From positions 1,922,001 through 1,986,000 of the forward strand of contig CM036639.1 in NCBI GenBank assembly GCA_020746105.1: a DNA stretch of 64,000 nucleotides, read 5' to 3'. Positions 7,326-16,700 of this stretch are shown in pieces. Made by a program: the position numbers and the translations under genes. The notes beneath the pieces were generated by a model. The model did not search any database and had not been told where the DNA came from. It saw only the letters and a program-made list of their open reading frames with translations. The stretch comes from Trogon surrucura (Eukaryota > Chordata > Aves > Trogoniformes > Trogonidae). The number at the start of each line of letters is the position of its first letter. The first letter of the stretch is position 1.

Positions 7326-10120
7326 TGCAGTCAGTGGGAACGACGAATGAGTTCTCTTTCATCAGTGCTTAAATTATTTCCTAGATATTACTAATGCCAG
7401 GGGTGGATATGAGACCTGGGAAGGAGCTTCTGGAAGCAGTGCGGCCGAGGAGGAGCTGGCCCGGGGATCCAGGCTGGGACTGGGGCGAGGGAATGCCAGG
7501 GAATGTCCGTGTGTCCTGCTGCCCGGCGTCCCCTGGTGCTGGGGTCCCACCTTTCCAACCAGCCCCTCCGAGGGGAGACCCTGTCACATCAGCAGGGATG
7601 GCTTGATGGGCTGCAGGACCTGGAATGAGACGCCAGGGATGGGGCTGGGGACAGGCTGTGACCTTGGGGTGCCCTTCCCAGCTGGGGGGGGGCACATGTC
7701 GTGCTGAGCAATTAGGGGTGCATGGGACTCCGTGTTGGGGTGGCAGCAGGAGTGGGACCCAGGGTGAGTCTCATCTCCTTCCTGCTGGGTACCCCCTCAC
7801 TAATGAGGCTAACGAACTGCTTACCTGGGACTCACTCTGCTCAGACAGAGGGTTTTCATCAACCTGGGGGAGAGAAGGGGACCGGGATGATGGGGCTAAA
7901 GGGGACCCACTGGGTGCCCCGATGTGGGGAGCATCACCTCAGCACCCATCCTGCAGTGGCTGGACCCCGACCCAAATCCCTGCTCATCCCCTCCGCTCCA
8001 GATCTCTCCGGCACAGGGAAGGGTTTGCATCTCCCTGGTGCTGCCTACTCACGGCTGCCAGTGTCCCCTGTGTCCCTTCTCTCCGAGCTGCCAGCCAGGT
8101 AGTCAAAGAGGACGAAGCCGTAGGGTGCCGGCTCTGAGACCTGGACCGGGGAGAGGCTGAGGAGGGTGGGGAGTGGCAGAGGAGGAGGGAGGAAGGCCAG
8201 GGCACCCAATGACTGCACTCACCCTCAGGCTCAGCCGCTGGATCACTTGCTGAGGGTCGCTCTCCAGGATCACCCTGCAGAGCGGCACAGTGCTGGATCC
8301 CAACAGGATCCCCCAGCACGGCTCCCTCCTGATCCCGGCTGCACCCCACCCGGTATCGCCCCGTGCCTCAGTTTCCCTCCCTGTGCGATGCCCTGGAGAA
8401 GGCTTGAGGAAGAGCTGCAGCAATGGTGGCAAACTGGGGTGCCCAGCTCCCCCTTGGCACCCTGAGACAAGGGCCAGCCCCTTCCCAGCACCCAGGAGGA
8501 CGATGTCACCTCCTGTGCCTGCAACCCCCAGCACTCACCCCCTGTCCACAATCTCGTCTACAACCAGGAACGTCCCCTCCATGTTTTCCAGCAGCCAACG
8601 CTTCTCCACCTCCTTCCTGCAGGCAAACAGGTGGCAGATGTCCCTGTGCCCATTCCTGGTCCGGGGTCCTGTACAAGGTGCTGGAACCCCGACCCCCCCC
8701 AGCACCCCAGAGCAGTGCTGGCCCTGTCACACCCAGGGTATCTTACAAACTGCTGCCCTGTGCCCTGCCTCAGTTTCCCTGCCCAAAGAATGTGGGTTTG
8801 GGGCTGGGGACTCACCCCAGGAGGTGGCTGAGGGTATCAAGCAGGCAGGCGAGCACAGCTGACAGCATCAGCTGTGGGAGAACGGGGGTGTCAGCAAGGC
8901 TGGCAGGGGTCTCCAGGGCTGCCCACCCCCCCCAGAACCTACCTCATTCTCCTGGCAGCCCCCCACCACGTAGAAGAAGAGGTCAGCGCTGCTCCTGTAT
9001 ATGATGGTGAGTCCTTCCAGACAGGTGATCTCACCTACATGGGTGGCACGGGGACAAGTAAAGAGTTCACGGGACCGTGCTGGGGGGCAGGGTTGCCGCT
9101 TCAAGCCCGCTGCCCCCCACCCTGGCATGAAACCTTTTATAATTGTGTCCCCCCTGAGTACACCAGCTCCTGAGCGGGACCCCTCACTCACTGCCTGCCT
9201 GGTGGGTCTTGCTGAAGATGCTCCTCTCGAACGCCACCTGCTCCTTGGCCATGGGGAAGGTGTCATCATAGTACTGTGGGGACAGAAAGAAGTCGGGGGG
9301 GGGGAACCTGTGCTGGGACCCCATAAGCCCCCATTAAGAACCCCCAAAGTCACTGTCAGGACCCCCAAAGCCCCCGTTGGGATGCCCCAAGGACACTGCC
9401 AGGACCCCCCAAGACCTGGTGAGTGGGGACAGGCCTGGGGGATTTGGACAGCACCCCCTGGGGAAACTGAGGCAGGGGGAGGTTCGGGCTTCACCTTGGC
9501 CAGGAGGCGCTGCCCGAGGCTGTCGAGGATGAGCAGGGCCTTCACGGTGTACAGGGAGGGCTCCTGGGGGAGAGAGGCTCAGCCCCCCTGTGGGTCTGGC
9601 CACCCCCAGCCCCCCCCGGGCTCCCCTCGACCCCCTCCCTTGGGATCCCCTCAAGTCTGGATATTGGGGACCCTCTTTGTTCCCTTGACCACCCTGTTTC
9701 TCCCCATTTCCCATCCCACGCAGTTCCGTTTCCCCATTTCCCTTCTTCTTCCCATTTCTCCCCTATTCCCCCGGCCCCCCAATCCCTGTCCCCCACCTCC
9801 TCTCCCTCCTCCGTCCACCTCTCTCTTCTTCCCCTACCCCCCCACCATTTATCCCTGGTTCCCTCCTCCCGTTTTTCCCCTCCCGTTTTTTCCTCCCGTT
9901 TTTCCTCCCGTCTTATCCCCCCCGTTTTCCCTCCTCCCTTCTTCCCAGCTCCAGTTTTTCCCACTCCATTCCCCCCCCTCCCTGTTTCTTCCCCCCCCTT
10001 ATTTCCTCTCCCCTTTCCACCCCCCTCCCGTTTTTCCCCGTCTCTCCCCGCTCCCCCTCGCAGCCACACGAAGTTCCCGGAGCGGTCCCGTTCCCGTCGC
10101 ACCGGCCCCGCGGGCTCCAT
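7320..10120 (-). CDS. COPZ2: COPZ2, coatomer subunit zeta-2 (nine coding exons)
   Basis: Small COPI coat subunit zeta-2, which pairs with gamma-COP in the adaptor-like F-subcomplex for Golgi-to-ER transport. Minus-strand coding exons are 10120-10070 (tentative), 9563-9495, 9273-9192, 9034-8943, 8871-8816, 8616-8539, 8274-8223, 7863-7825 and 7619-7584 (TGA). Phases agree at every junction, giving about 184 aa. Family segments seen: [66 protein letters not shown] and [13 protein letters not shown] (longin-like fold). The C-terminus ([13 protein letters not shown] then [11 protein letters not shown]) aligns with the usual LTEQ-VAQVLQSAKEQIKWSLLK but is shorter and divergent. The family's DG in DEIVDGG reads DR here. 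The paralogue COPZ1 is less likely because of synteny. Confidence 0.9.
7584..7619 (-). CDS. COPZ2: COPZ2 last exon with stop
   Basis: Acceptor ctcattccag. Encodes [11 protein letters not shown] then TGA (7586-7584), matching VLQ...IKWSLLK of the family with an internal four-residue loss. It is followed by a 3' UTR ending at the AATAAA at 7325-7320. Confidence 0.75.
   Translation of the reverse strand, partial: VLQPIKPSLLM
7825..7863 (-). CDS. COPZ2: COPZ2 exon 8 (13 codons)
   Basis: Acceptor tctcccccag and donor gtaagc. Encodes [13 protein letters not shown], aligning with ADDGGLTEQSVAQ of mammalian zeta-2. It continues in phase 0 from exon 7 across a 359-bp intron. Confidence 0.8.
8223..8274 (-). 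CDS. COPZ2: COPZ2 exon 7
   Basis: Acceptor ctctgcag and donor gtgagtg. Encodes [17 protein letters not shown], the invariant zeta-COP motif. Confidence 0.94.
8539..8616 (-). CDS. COPZ2: COPZ2 exon 6
   Basis: Acceptor tgcctgcag and donor gtgagt. Encodes [20 protein letters not shown] then EIVDR; both split Gly codons join in phase. Confidence 0.93.
8816..8871 (-). CDS. COPZ2: COPZ2 exon 5
   Basis: Acceptor ctcccacag and donor gtgagt. Encodes [18 protein letters not shown] and ends with GG of a Gly codon where the family usually has Arg. Confidence 0.92.
8943..9034 (-). CDS. COPZ2: COPZ2 exon 4
   Basis: Acceptor cccatgtag and donor gtaggt. Encodes [20 protein letters not shown] followed by [11 protein letters not shown]. 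Confidence 0.94.
9192..9273 (-). CDS. COPZ2: COPZ2 exon 3
   Basis: Acceptor ccccacag and donor gtgagtg. Encodes [20 protein letters not shown] then SKTHQAG and the first base of the following Ser codon. Confidence 0.94.
9495..9563 (-). CDS. COPZ2: COPZ2 exon 2
   Basis: Minus-strand acceptor ctctcccccag and donor AAG|gtgaag. Encodes [23 protein letters not shown], the first beta-strand block of zeta-COP. Confidence 0.94.
9566..10069. repeat. Pyrimidine-rich low-complexity tract in COPZ2 intron 1
   Basis: About 350 bp (9690-10040) of C/T-rich sequence with recurring CCCGTTTTTCCCCTCC-type modules fills most of intron 1. No miRNA-like hairpin is visible here. Confidence 0.7.
10070..10120 (-). 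CDS. COPZ2: COPZ2 exon 1 (tentative)
   Basis: ATG at 10120-10118 opens [17 protein letters not shown], in phase 0 with exon 2 if a modest donor TTC|gtgtgg at 10069 is used. The zeta-2 N-terminus is variable and low-complexity, so homology cannot confirm it. The location in a CpG-rich start region supports it. Confidence 0.5.
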
Positions 10121-12540
10121 GGCTCCACCGCCCCGGGACCCCCCCGCTGCCGTGCCCGCCCCCCCCCCGGCCCGCTCCGCCCCGGGCTCAGCCCCTGCAG
10201 GGTCCAGACTCCCCCCGCATTAGGGGAGAAAAGGGGGGCTGGGGTCCCGCATCCCAGTGTGGGGAAGGGGGGGGCTGTACCCCAGTGCCCCCTGCCCACC
10301 TCTTTTAGAAAGGAGCAGCTTGGGGGGGGGTGGGATGGGGAATTGGGGGGTTCAACCCTAACTGGGGGGTTCAAGGAAGCCCTTGGAGGGGGGAAGGCTC
10401 AGTGGTGGAGTGAGGGGGGGTCACCCCTCTGCTGCATTTAACTTGGGGTGTCCCCCCCAGGGAAAGGGGGGGTCCAGCCAGTGGGTGCAAGCACATCCCT
10501 GCTATAGGATATGGGGGTCGGTACCCCCTAATGTCCCATGACGGGTGATCCCAGCGCCCCCCAGCCCCGACATCTCCTATGGGAGCTTTGGGGAAGGGGC
10601 TCTGTGCCCCTCCCTCACCAGCAGAAAAGCTTTTCTCCTGCCTGAGCCAGGAAGGCTGGGACAGGGCGGCCTGCCAGCCCTCCAAATAGTCCCCGGGGAG
10701 CGGGGGAACACACTAAAAATAACCCCGCAAGGGGCAGCCCGGCTCGGGTTGCCGTGATGGGGGGGAGGCTGACCATGGCCTGGGGGAGCCGAGAGGTTTT
10801 TAGGACGCTCCCATGCACGCCTTTTCCCTGCGGGGTGCTGGGTGGGGGGGACAAACACAGGGAAACGGTGCCCAAATAAAGCTTTCAAGGGAGGCAGCCC
10901 CTCCTGCAAGCGCTCGGTGGGCAGCACCCCGAAACTGCCCACCCGGGAGCGATTTGCACTGGGTACCGGGGGCAACTGCTCTGGAAACGGGAAGAGGCCA
11001 CATCTTTCCCCACCCATCACCGCATCAGCGAATTGCCCATTTGTGGCACGACGTGGGGCTGCGCCCCGATTTCCGTGGGTGTTTCTCGGCTTGTTTTCCA
11101 GGAGGAGATTAGCGAGACGGAGCAGCCCGGGCAGAGCAAGCCCAAAATCGACCCAAAGTCAGTCGGATCTGGGAGTTTCCAGGCTCCTCACCACCTTCCC
11201 CTGGCTGCTCCCGGCCCTTTCCCTGCTGGACCTGTCTCCCTGGATGCTCCAGAGCATCCTTGCTTGTGGCATCGGGGCTACCCGGATTTGAGGGGGCACA
11301 CAGCTTGTCCCCCCATCTCTCAGCTGTGCTACAAGCTCGGTCCTTGCTATAAAGAAGGGGGGGAGGCTCTGCCCACGCTGCTGCCCTGGGAAGACACCTC
11401 CAGTTGGGAAACCTCACCCTGGTGCGAGGCGTCGGAGCCCACGCTCATTTCCCACGTTTTTTCAGATGAACTATTGTCTCTGGCATCCTGTTTGTCCCGG
11501 CGAGTTTCTGGGGCAAGGGAAGAGGGTGTCTGGTTTTGGCAGCTGCGGTCGCAGCGTTGCAGGAATAGCAGGCAGGGGTGGTGCTGCCCGGCTGCCCGCG
11601 CCTCCCGCCTCTGCTGCCGGGTCTGGCAGGGGCTGCCCCTCACCCCAAGAGCGCCGGCATCGGTTTGGGGAGGCAGTCAGTGCTGATTGATGGAGGAAGG
11701 TACAAATAAACCTCCTCAGAGGTGACGGTTGTTAACGCTGCTCCATGCGTATTTGTTTCAATAGTTTAGAGCTCCCATCGGTGAGCTGGTGGTTGATCAC
11801 CCCGGGGGAGACGAGGACAGGATGGGGGTCTGAAGCCAGCCCCACTCCTGTGGCTGTTCACAGCACCTTTCCACCTCTGTTCCTACAAATCTCACAAGAG
11901 AAGCTGGCACGTTTTAAGTCGAGTGGCTTCAGAGCCACCTGCTGCATGCTGTAGGCCCTCAGGCACCCAGCGAGGTGGTTGGGATGAGGTGCAGCCTTTC
12001 CCTCACCTCCGCTGTGTAGTTACCACCTCAAAAGGCATCGAATGTTGAGATCTTGGTTGCTCGGTTGAACTCAAGCTGGCCGGTGGGTTCCTCCGTGACA
12101 GCAGCAGGACTCACGGGCAGCGGGACGGGTTTAGGCTGACAGCTGGCACACGGGCTGAGCCGCAGACGCCTGCGAGCAGCTCCGAGGCGGCAGCTCTGTG
12201 TGCGTGGTGGGCAGCCCCATCCTCCTTCAGCTACCAGCACCCCGGGGGCACAGAGCCCCCCAGCCAGGCTCTCGGCCAGCCCAGACCAGGGCTGGGAGTT
12301 CTCTCTCTCTCCAATGGACCCACTTGCAGCTCTTGCCGCTGTGGGCGAGGAGCAGCCGGCCAGGAGCTCTCGCTTTTCCTCAACCCCAAACCAGGCCCGG
12401 GCGTAGCGAGCGGAGGGGTTTGCCGACCGGGCAGCTGCCGGGGCGTGAAATTAAAGCCATTTTAATTAGCGAAGGGGATGGAGCAATGAAGAAAGCCCCG
12501 CGCGGGGCGAGCGGGCGATGACGCCCTGGCTGCGCTCCCG
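10121..12540. other. Intergenic spacer between COPZ2 and NFE2L1
   Basis: The two genes are divergent. The first 100 bp are CpG-rich and form the COPZ2 promoter side. The rest is GC-rich with no recognisable exon. AATAAA motifs at about 10874 and 11705 are isolated and not attached to a credible reading frame. Confidence 0.6.
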
Positions 12541-12549
12541 GCCCCGCCA

Positions 12550-12585
12550 CTGACTCACTGCAGGGCCCAAGGCTTTTGACTCAGT
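12550..12585. promoter_or_regulatory. Paired TGACTCA (AP-1/MARE-like) sites
   Basis: Two exact TGACTCA heptamers at 12551-12557 and 12578-12584, 27 bp apart, about 400 bp upstream of the NFE2L1 CCAAT-box promoter. TGACTCA is bound by AP-1 and is the core of NF-E2/CNC-small-Maf sites, so autoregulation is possible but unproven. Confidence 0.5.
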
Positions 12586-12619
12586 CCTTCCACCGGCACC
12601 TCACGCCCGCGCCGGGGAC

Positions 12620-13711
12620 CTGGGTCGTGTTTAAACAGCGTTACCGGCCCCGGGCAGGGCAGGGCGGGGCCCCGGGGGGGCTCCGGGCTGGGGGGGGAAC
12701 AAGGCCGAGGAGCTGCCTCCCTGCCGCAGGCCCTGCTGTGGGGCAGCCCCGGAGGAGGCCCAAAGCCCCCTCAGCCACCCCGGGAGGTGGCGGGGATTGG
12801 AGAACCCCCGGGGGGGCCCCCCGTGGGCGGCGGTGGGGCCTGCGGGAAGGCGGAGGCTCCACCATGGCGGCCCCGGGCCTCGCCCTGCGCCGTGGGCCTG
12901 CGGGCAGCCCGCTGCCATGGCAACCCGCTGCGGGGCGGAGGGGCGGTGCCTCTGCGTGGCAGGGATTGGTGCGCGCCGCCGCCAGTCAAGCGCCCGGACT
13001 GGCGGTTGGCTCCTGCGCGTCGTCTCATTGGCAGCCGCCGCTGCCGCTCGGAGGAGGCGTGCTAGTCTATTGGACGAACGCCCTGTCACTCAATCGCCGC
13101 AGGGGTGGGAGGGCGGGCCGCGTTGACTCTCTCCTCCTCTCTCATTGATCCGCTCGCCGATTGGCTTCTCGCCCCGCCTATCCCGGCGGCGGCGCCTGGA
13201 GGGCGGGAGCAAAGCCTCACCTCCCCTTTACATTGGGCGCGCCGCTTCGTCCCGCCTCCCTTTACCGGGCCGCCGATTGGCGGCGGCGCCGCGCGAGGCG
13301 GGAGCGCTGTGGGGAGGGGGGGGGGGGAGGCGGCCGGGCCGGGGCGGGGAGCGGGGCCGGCGGCGGCGGCGGCGGTGGCGGGGCCGGGAGCGAGCGGTGG
13401 CGGCGGCAGCGAGCGGGTACCGGCACCGGCAGCGGCGGGCGGGGGGCGGGGTGTAGGGGGTGGCGGCGCGAGGGGGCGGGCGGCGCTGAGGGGACGGCGA
13501 GGCCGCGCGCGCGGAGCTGGGGGGGGGCGGGTCACGAGGCGAGTCTTAAAGGGCCCGGGGGGGGCCGTGAAGAAGGGGCGGGGTGGGGGGGGGGGGAGGC
13601 GTTGGGACCCCCCCGCCCCGCCCCGCCGGCACCGGGAGAACGGGCAGCGCCGCGACCTGGCGGCTCCTCCCGGGCAGCGGGAGCCGCCCCGGCGGGCTGG
13701 GGGCCGCCCAG
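12620..13711 (+). promoter_or_regulatory. NFE2L1: NFE2L1 main CpG-island promoter and first leader exon
   Basis: CpG-dense region with six inverted CCAAT boxes (ATTGG at 12965, 13027, 13069, 13160, 13232 and 13276) in 320 bp, followed by G/C-rich sequence and a strong donor CCCAG|gtgagg at 13711/13712. I read this as an NF-Y-dependent, TATA-less promoter with a non-coding first exon ending at 13711. The exact start site cannot be placed. Confidence 0.7.
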
Positions 13712-16700
13712 GTGAGGGGCGGGAGGGGCGGGATCCCCTCCCCGACACCGACTCGGGTGGGGGGCGGTGTCAGCCCGTGGAAAACCGGCGGCGGGTGTTT
13801 GCGAAAGGGAGTCGGGGCTGGATTCCTCCGGAGAGAGGGGGAAGTTGACGCACCGGCCTAAGAATAGCTCGGGCAGGGGAGGCGCGGGCAGGGCTGTCAC
13901 GCCGAGAGGTACCCGTGGCTCTGTCGCCGTGTCGCGACAGGGCAGCGGGGCTTTGGAGGGGCTGGGGCGTGGGGGAAGCCGCCGTTTCGCTGGGTCCATG
14001 TGCGGCGTCGAAGGGTGGTGGTGCCTCGTCGGCGCGTTACCGCGTTTTGCTCTCCGGTTGTGTTTCAGGCGCCGGCGAACTCGCAGCTGGGAGCGGAGGA
14101 GTCTTTGGACCTGCCCGTAGTCGGGACCTTTGACTCGTAAAAGGTTCCTTCAAGAAGCTTCGCGGACCGGGAGAAAGGAGAGAAAGAGCAGCCGGAGGGA
14201 GCAGACCCGGCCCTGGAGCGCAGGGAATTGGGGGGGGGCGAGAGGAGGCGGCTGTATGTGGAGTTTTGGGACAGTAAGTCACACGGATTTTTAAGTAGCT
14301 GCACGGTCTGCGTTATAAAACAGTTCTGAAGGAGAGGAAAAAGGCGAGAGAGGGTGGAGGCTGTCTTCTGGGGAGGAGAGTTTGTTGCTTCTCGAGATTT
14401 AAATCTTTAATTACGCTCTGCTGGCCTGGCCACTGAGTTCCAACAATTTTAAAGGCAAACAAAGTCATCCCCGAACCCAAAGTCCTGAATGTTCTTTAAA
14501 CTATTATCCTGTTGTTTAGCAATAACCCCAACGCCGAAGTTGTTGCTTTATTTTGTTGGTTTGAAAGTGGGGCAGGGGAAAGACAAACCCAACCAACCTG
14601 TTGTGTGGAGAATTTGTGCGACGCCGGTTTGTTTTGTTTTCGCTTTTAATTCCCAAACCCTCCACCTGTTTCCTCTCCTCCTCCGCCAGAAATGCTTTCT
14701 CTGAAGAAATACTTCACCGAAGGCCTCATCCAGTTCACCATTCTGCTCAGCTTGATCGGCGTGCGCGTGGACGTGGACACCTACCTGAACTCGCAGCTCC
14801 CCCCTCTCCGGGAGATCATTCTTGGCCAGAGCTCCGCTTACACCCAGACCCAGTTTCACAACCTGCGGAACACCTTGGATGGATATGGCATCCACCCAAA
14901 AAGCGTAGACCTGGACTATTACTTCACCGCTCGCAGGTTGCTCAACCAGGTGAGGGCCCTGGACAGGTTTCAGGTGCCCACCACCGAAGTCAACGCCTGG
15001 TTGGTGCACAGAGACCCCGAAGGCTCCGTGTCCGGGAGCCAGCCCGGCGCCGGCATCGCCCTAGACAACGGTGGCGGCCTCCAAGATGGGAGCAATCCCG
15101 ACAACGGTGTGAGAGAGAGCGGAGCCGAGCAGGGATTTGGGGAAGAGCTGGAAGATTTGGGAGCGGTGGCTGCTCCCGTGAACGGAGACCTGACCAAAGA
15201 GGTAGGCAGGAGGGAGCTTCTTTTGCCTGTTGTGGCGGGGGGGAAAGGGAGCCACTGGTGGGGCTCGTGCCCTCTGGTACCTGTCGGAGGGAGCGGTGCC
15301 CTGTGTGTCGCGTGTTTAACGCGTGGGAAAAGTGGGTCTTCGCTTGGGCATGGCGCACTGCTAAATTACGGTTCAGTTAGAGGGCTCCGGGTTTTTTTTC
15401 CTTCTTGTTTGTTTTATTTTCGGTCCGAAAGTAATAGTGAAAGGAGGTGACGGGAGGGCGAAAGGGTTGGGGTCAGTATTTCAACCTGCGCTGCATAGCT
15501 TTGTGTTGTGAAACCGATCAAACGAGGCTGGGGAATAAACAGGGGCATTGGGTAACAGCCTCGTCCCAGGTGTCGAGCGAGCGGTTGGGTTACTTGGCGC
15601 TGGAGTTCGTCCAGTGGCGATGTTTATTGCTCCGTTTTCATCACGGGCGGGTGGGGAGAGGTGAACTGGAAAGCGCTTTGTTTTTTCTGTCTGAGCACAA
15701 CCTTTCGGAGGCTGTGATGCAACGCTGGCCCCCAGGAGCTGCTGCTCCTCTTTCTTTTTTCATTTTTCCCCCCACCACCTCCTGTTTGGCACCGCTCTCT
15801 TTGTCACGGCACGTTCAGCATCTTCTCCGGCCGTGGCGTGGTTGCGGGTTGGAGAGGGGGGATGGCGACGTCGGTGCCGATTTGCAGCGTCGCGTCCTTC
15901 CAGCGTCGCCCTCGCGTGTCATAAATCGTGTCTCGGGACGAGCCGCTGAGGCGCCTGGGCACGGGGAGAGCCGAGAATTCGAGTGTGTGTGTGTGTGTCC
16001 CCCCCCGCAGTGAGGGGAGGGGGCCAGCTTCCCAGGCAGCTGTCGCGGGTGTCGGGGGCTTTTTGTCACGTGGCTTTTGCTGGGTGGGGAATGGAGCGAG
16101 GGAAACGCGTGTGTGTCAGGACACAAAGGCGACGGCTGTGTCGGCTCTCGTGTTGACGGATGAGCGGCAGGATGGTGCCTCGGCTGCACCCGTGGGGAGC
16201 TTTCCCCATCCCGTGGGGATCTCTGGGCTCCGGAGGCGTTGGGGGCTGCGGGACCGAGGGTGAGAACCCCCCTCGCCCCGCTCTGGGTTTGCAGCCGGCG
16301 ACCTCGGAAGTGTCGGCGAGAGGAGGTCGGAGGGTGGCAAAACAGGAGGCGAATGTTGACAGTTGTTGTCTTCTTCCCTGATAACTGAGAGAGGTAATTC
16401 CCAGTCACGGCAAAGAATCTGGTGAAATGCTCTGTCACAAGGCCACACGCAGAAGATGTGGCTGTCCTGTCCGTGGCCTGGTGGCGCTGGCTGAGGGCGT
16501 CACGTCCCGGGAGCCTTTCAAGGGCTGTGGAGAGAAACCAGGGTTGGATTTGGGAGAGAAATCCTGCAGGGTTGGGTGGCGAGAGGCCTGGGAACGCTCC
16601 TGCTTTCCAGGAGGCCTCTATTTCTGCCTTAAATACCGCCCCGCAGCAGATGCCGCAGACCCGGCCGGCTCGGCCGGACTCGCTGGGAGCAAAACTCTGG

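Noticed and set aside
9542-10120. Minus-strand 192-codon Arg/Gly/Glu-rich ORF from the COPZ2 ATG
   Set aside because: Only the first 17 codons are plausibly exonic; the rest is intron 1 low-complexity sequence read through.
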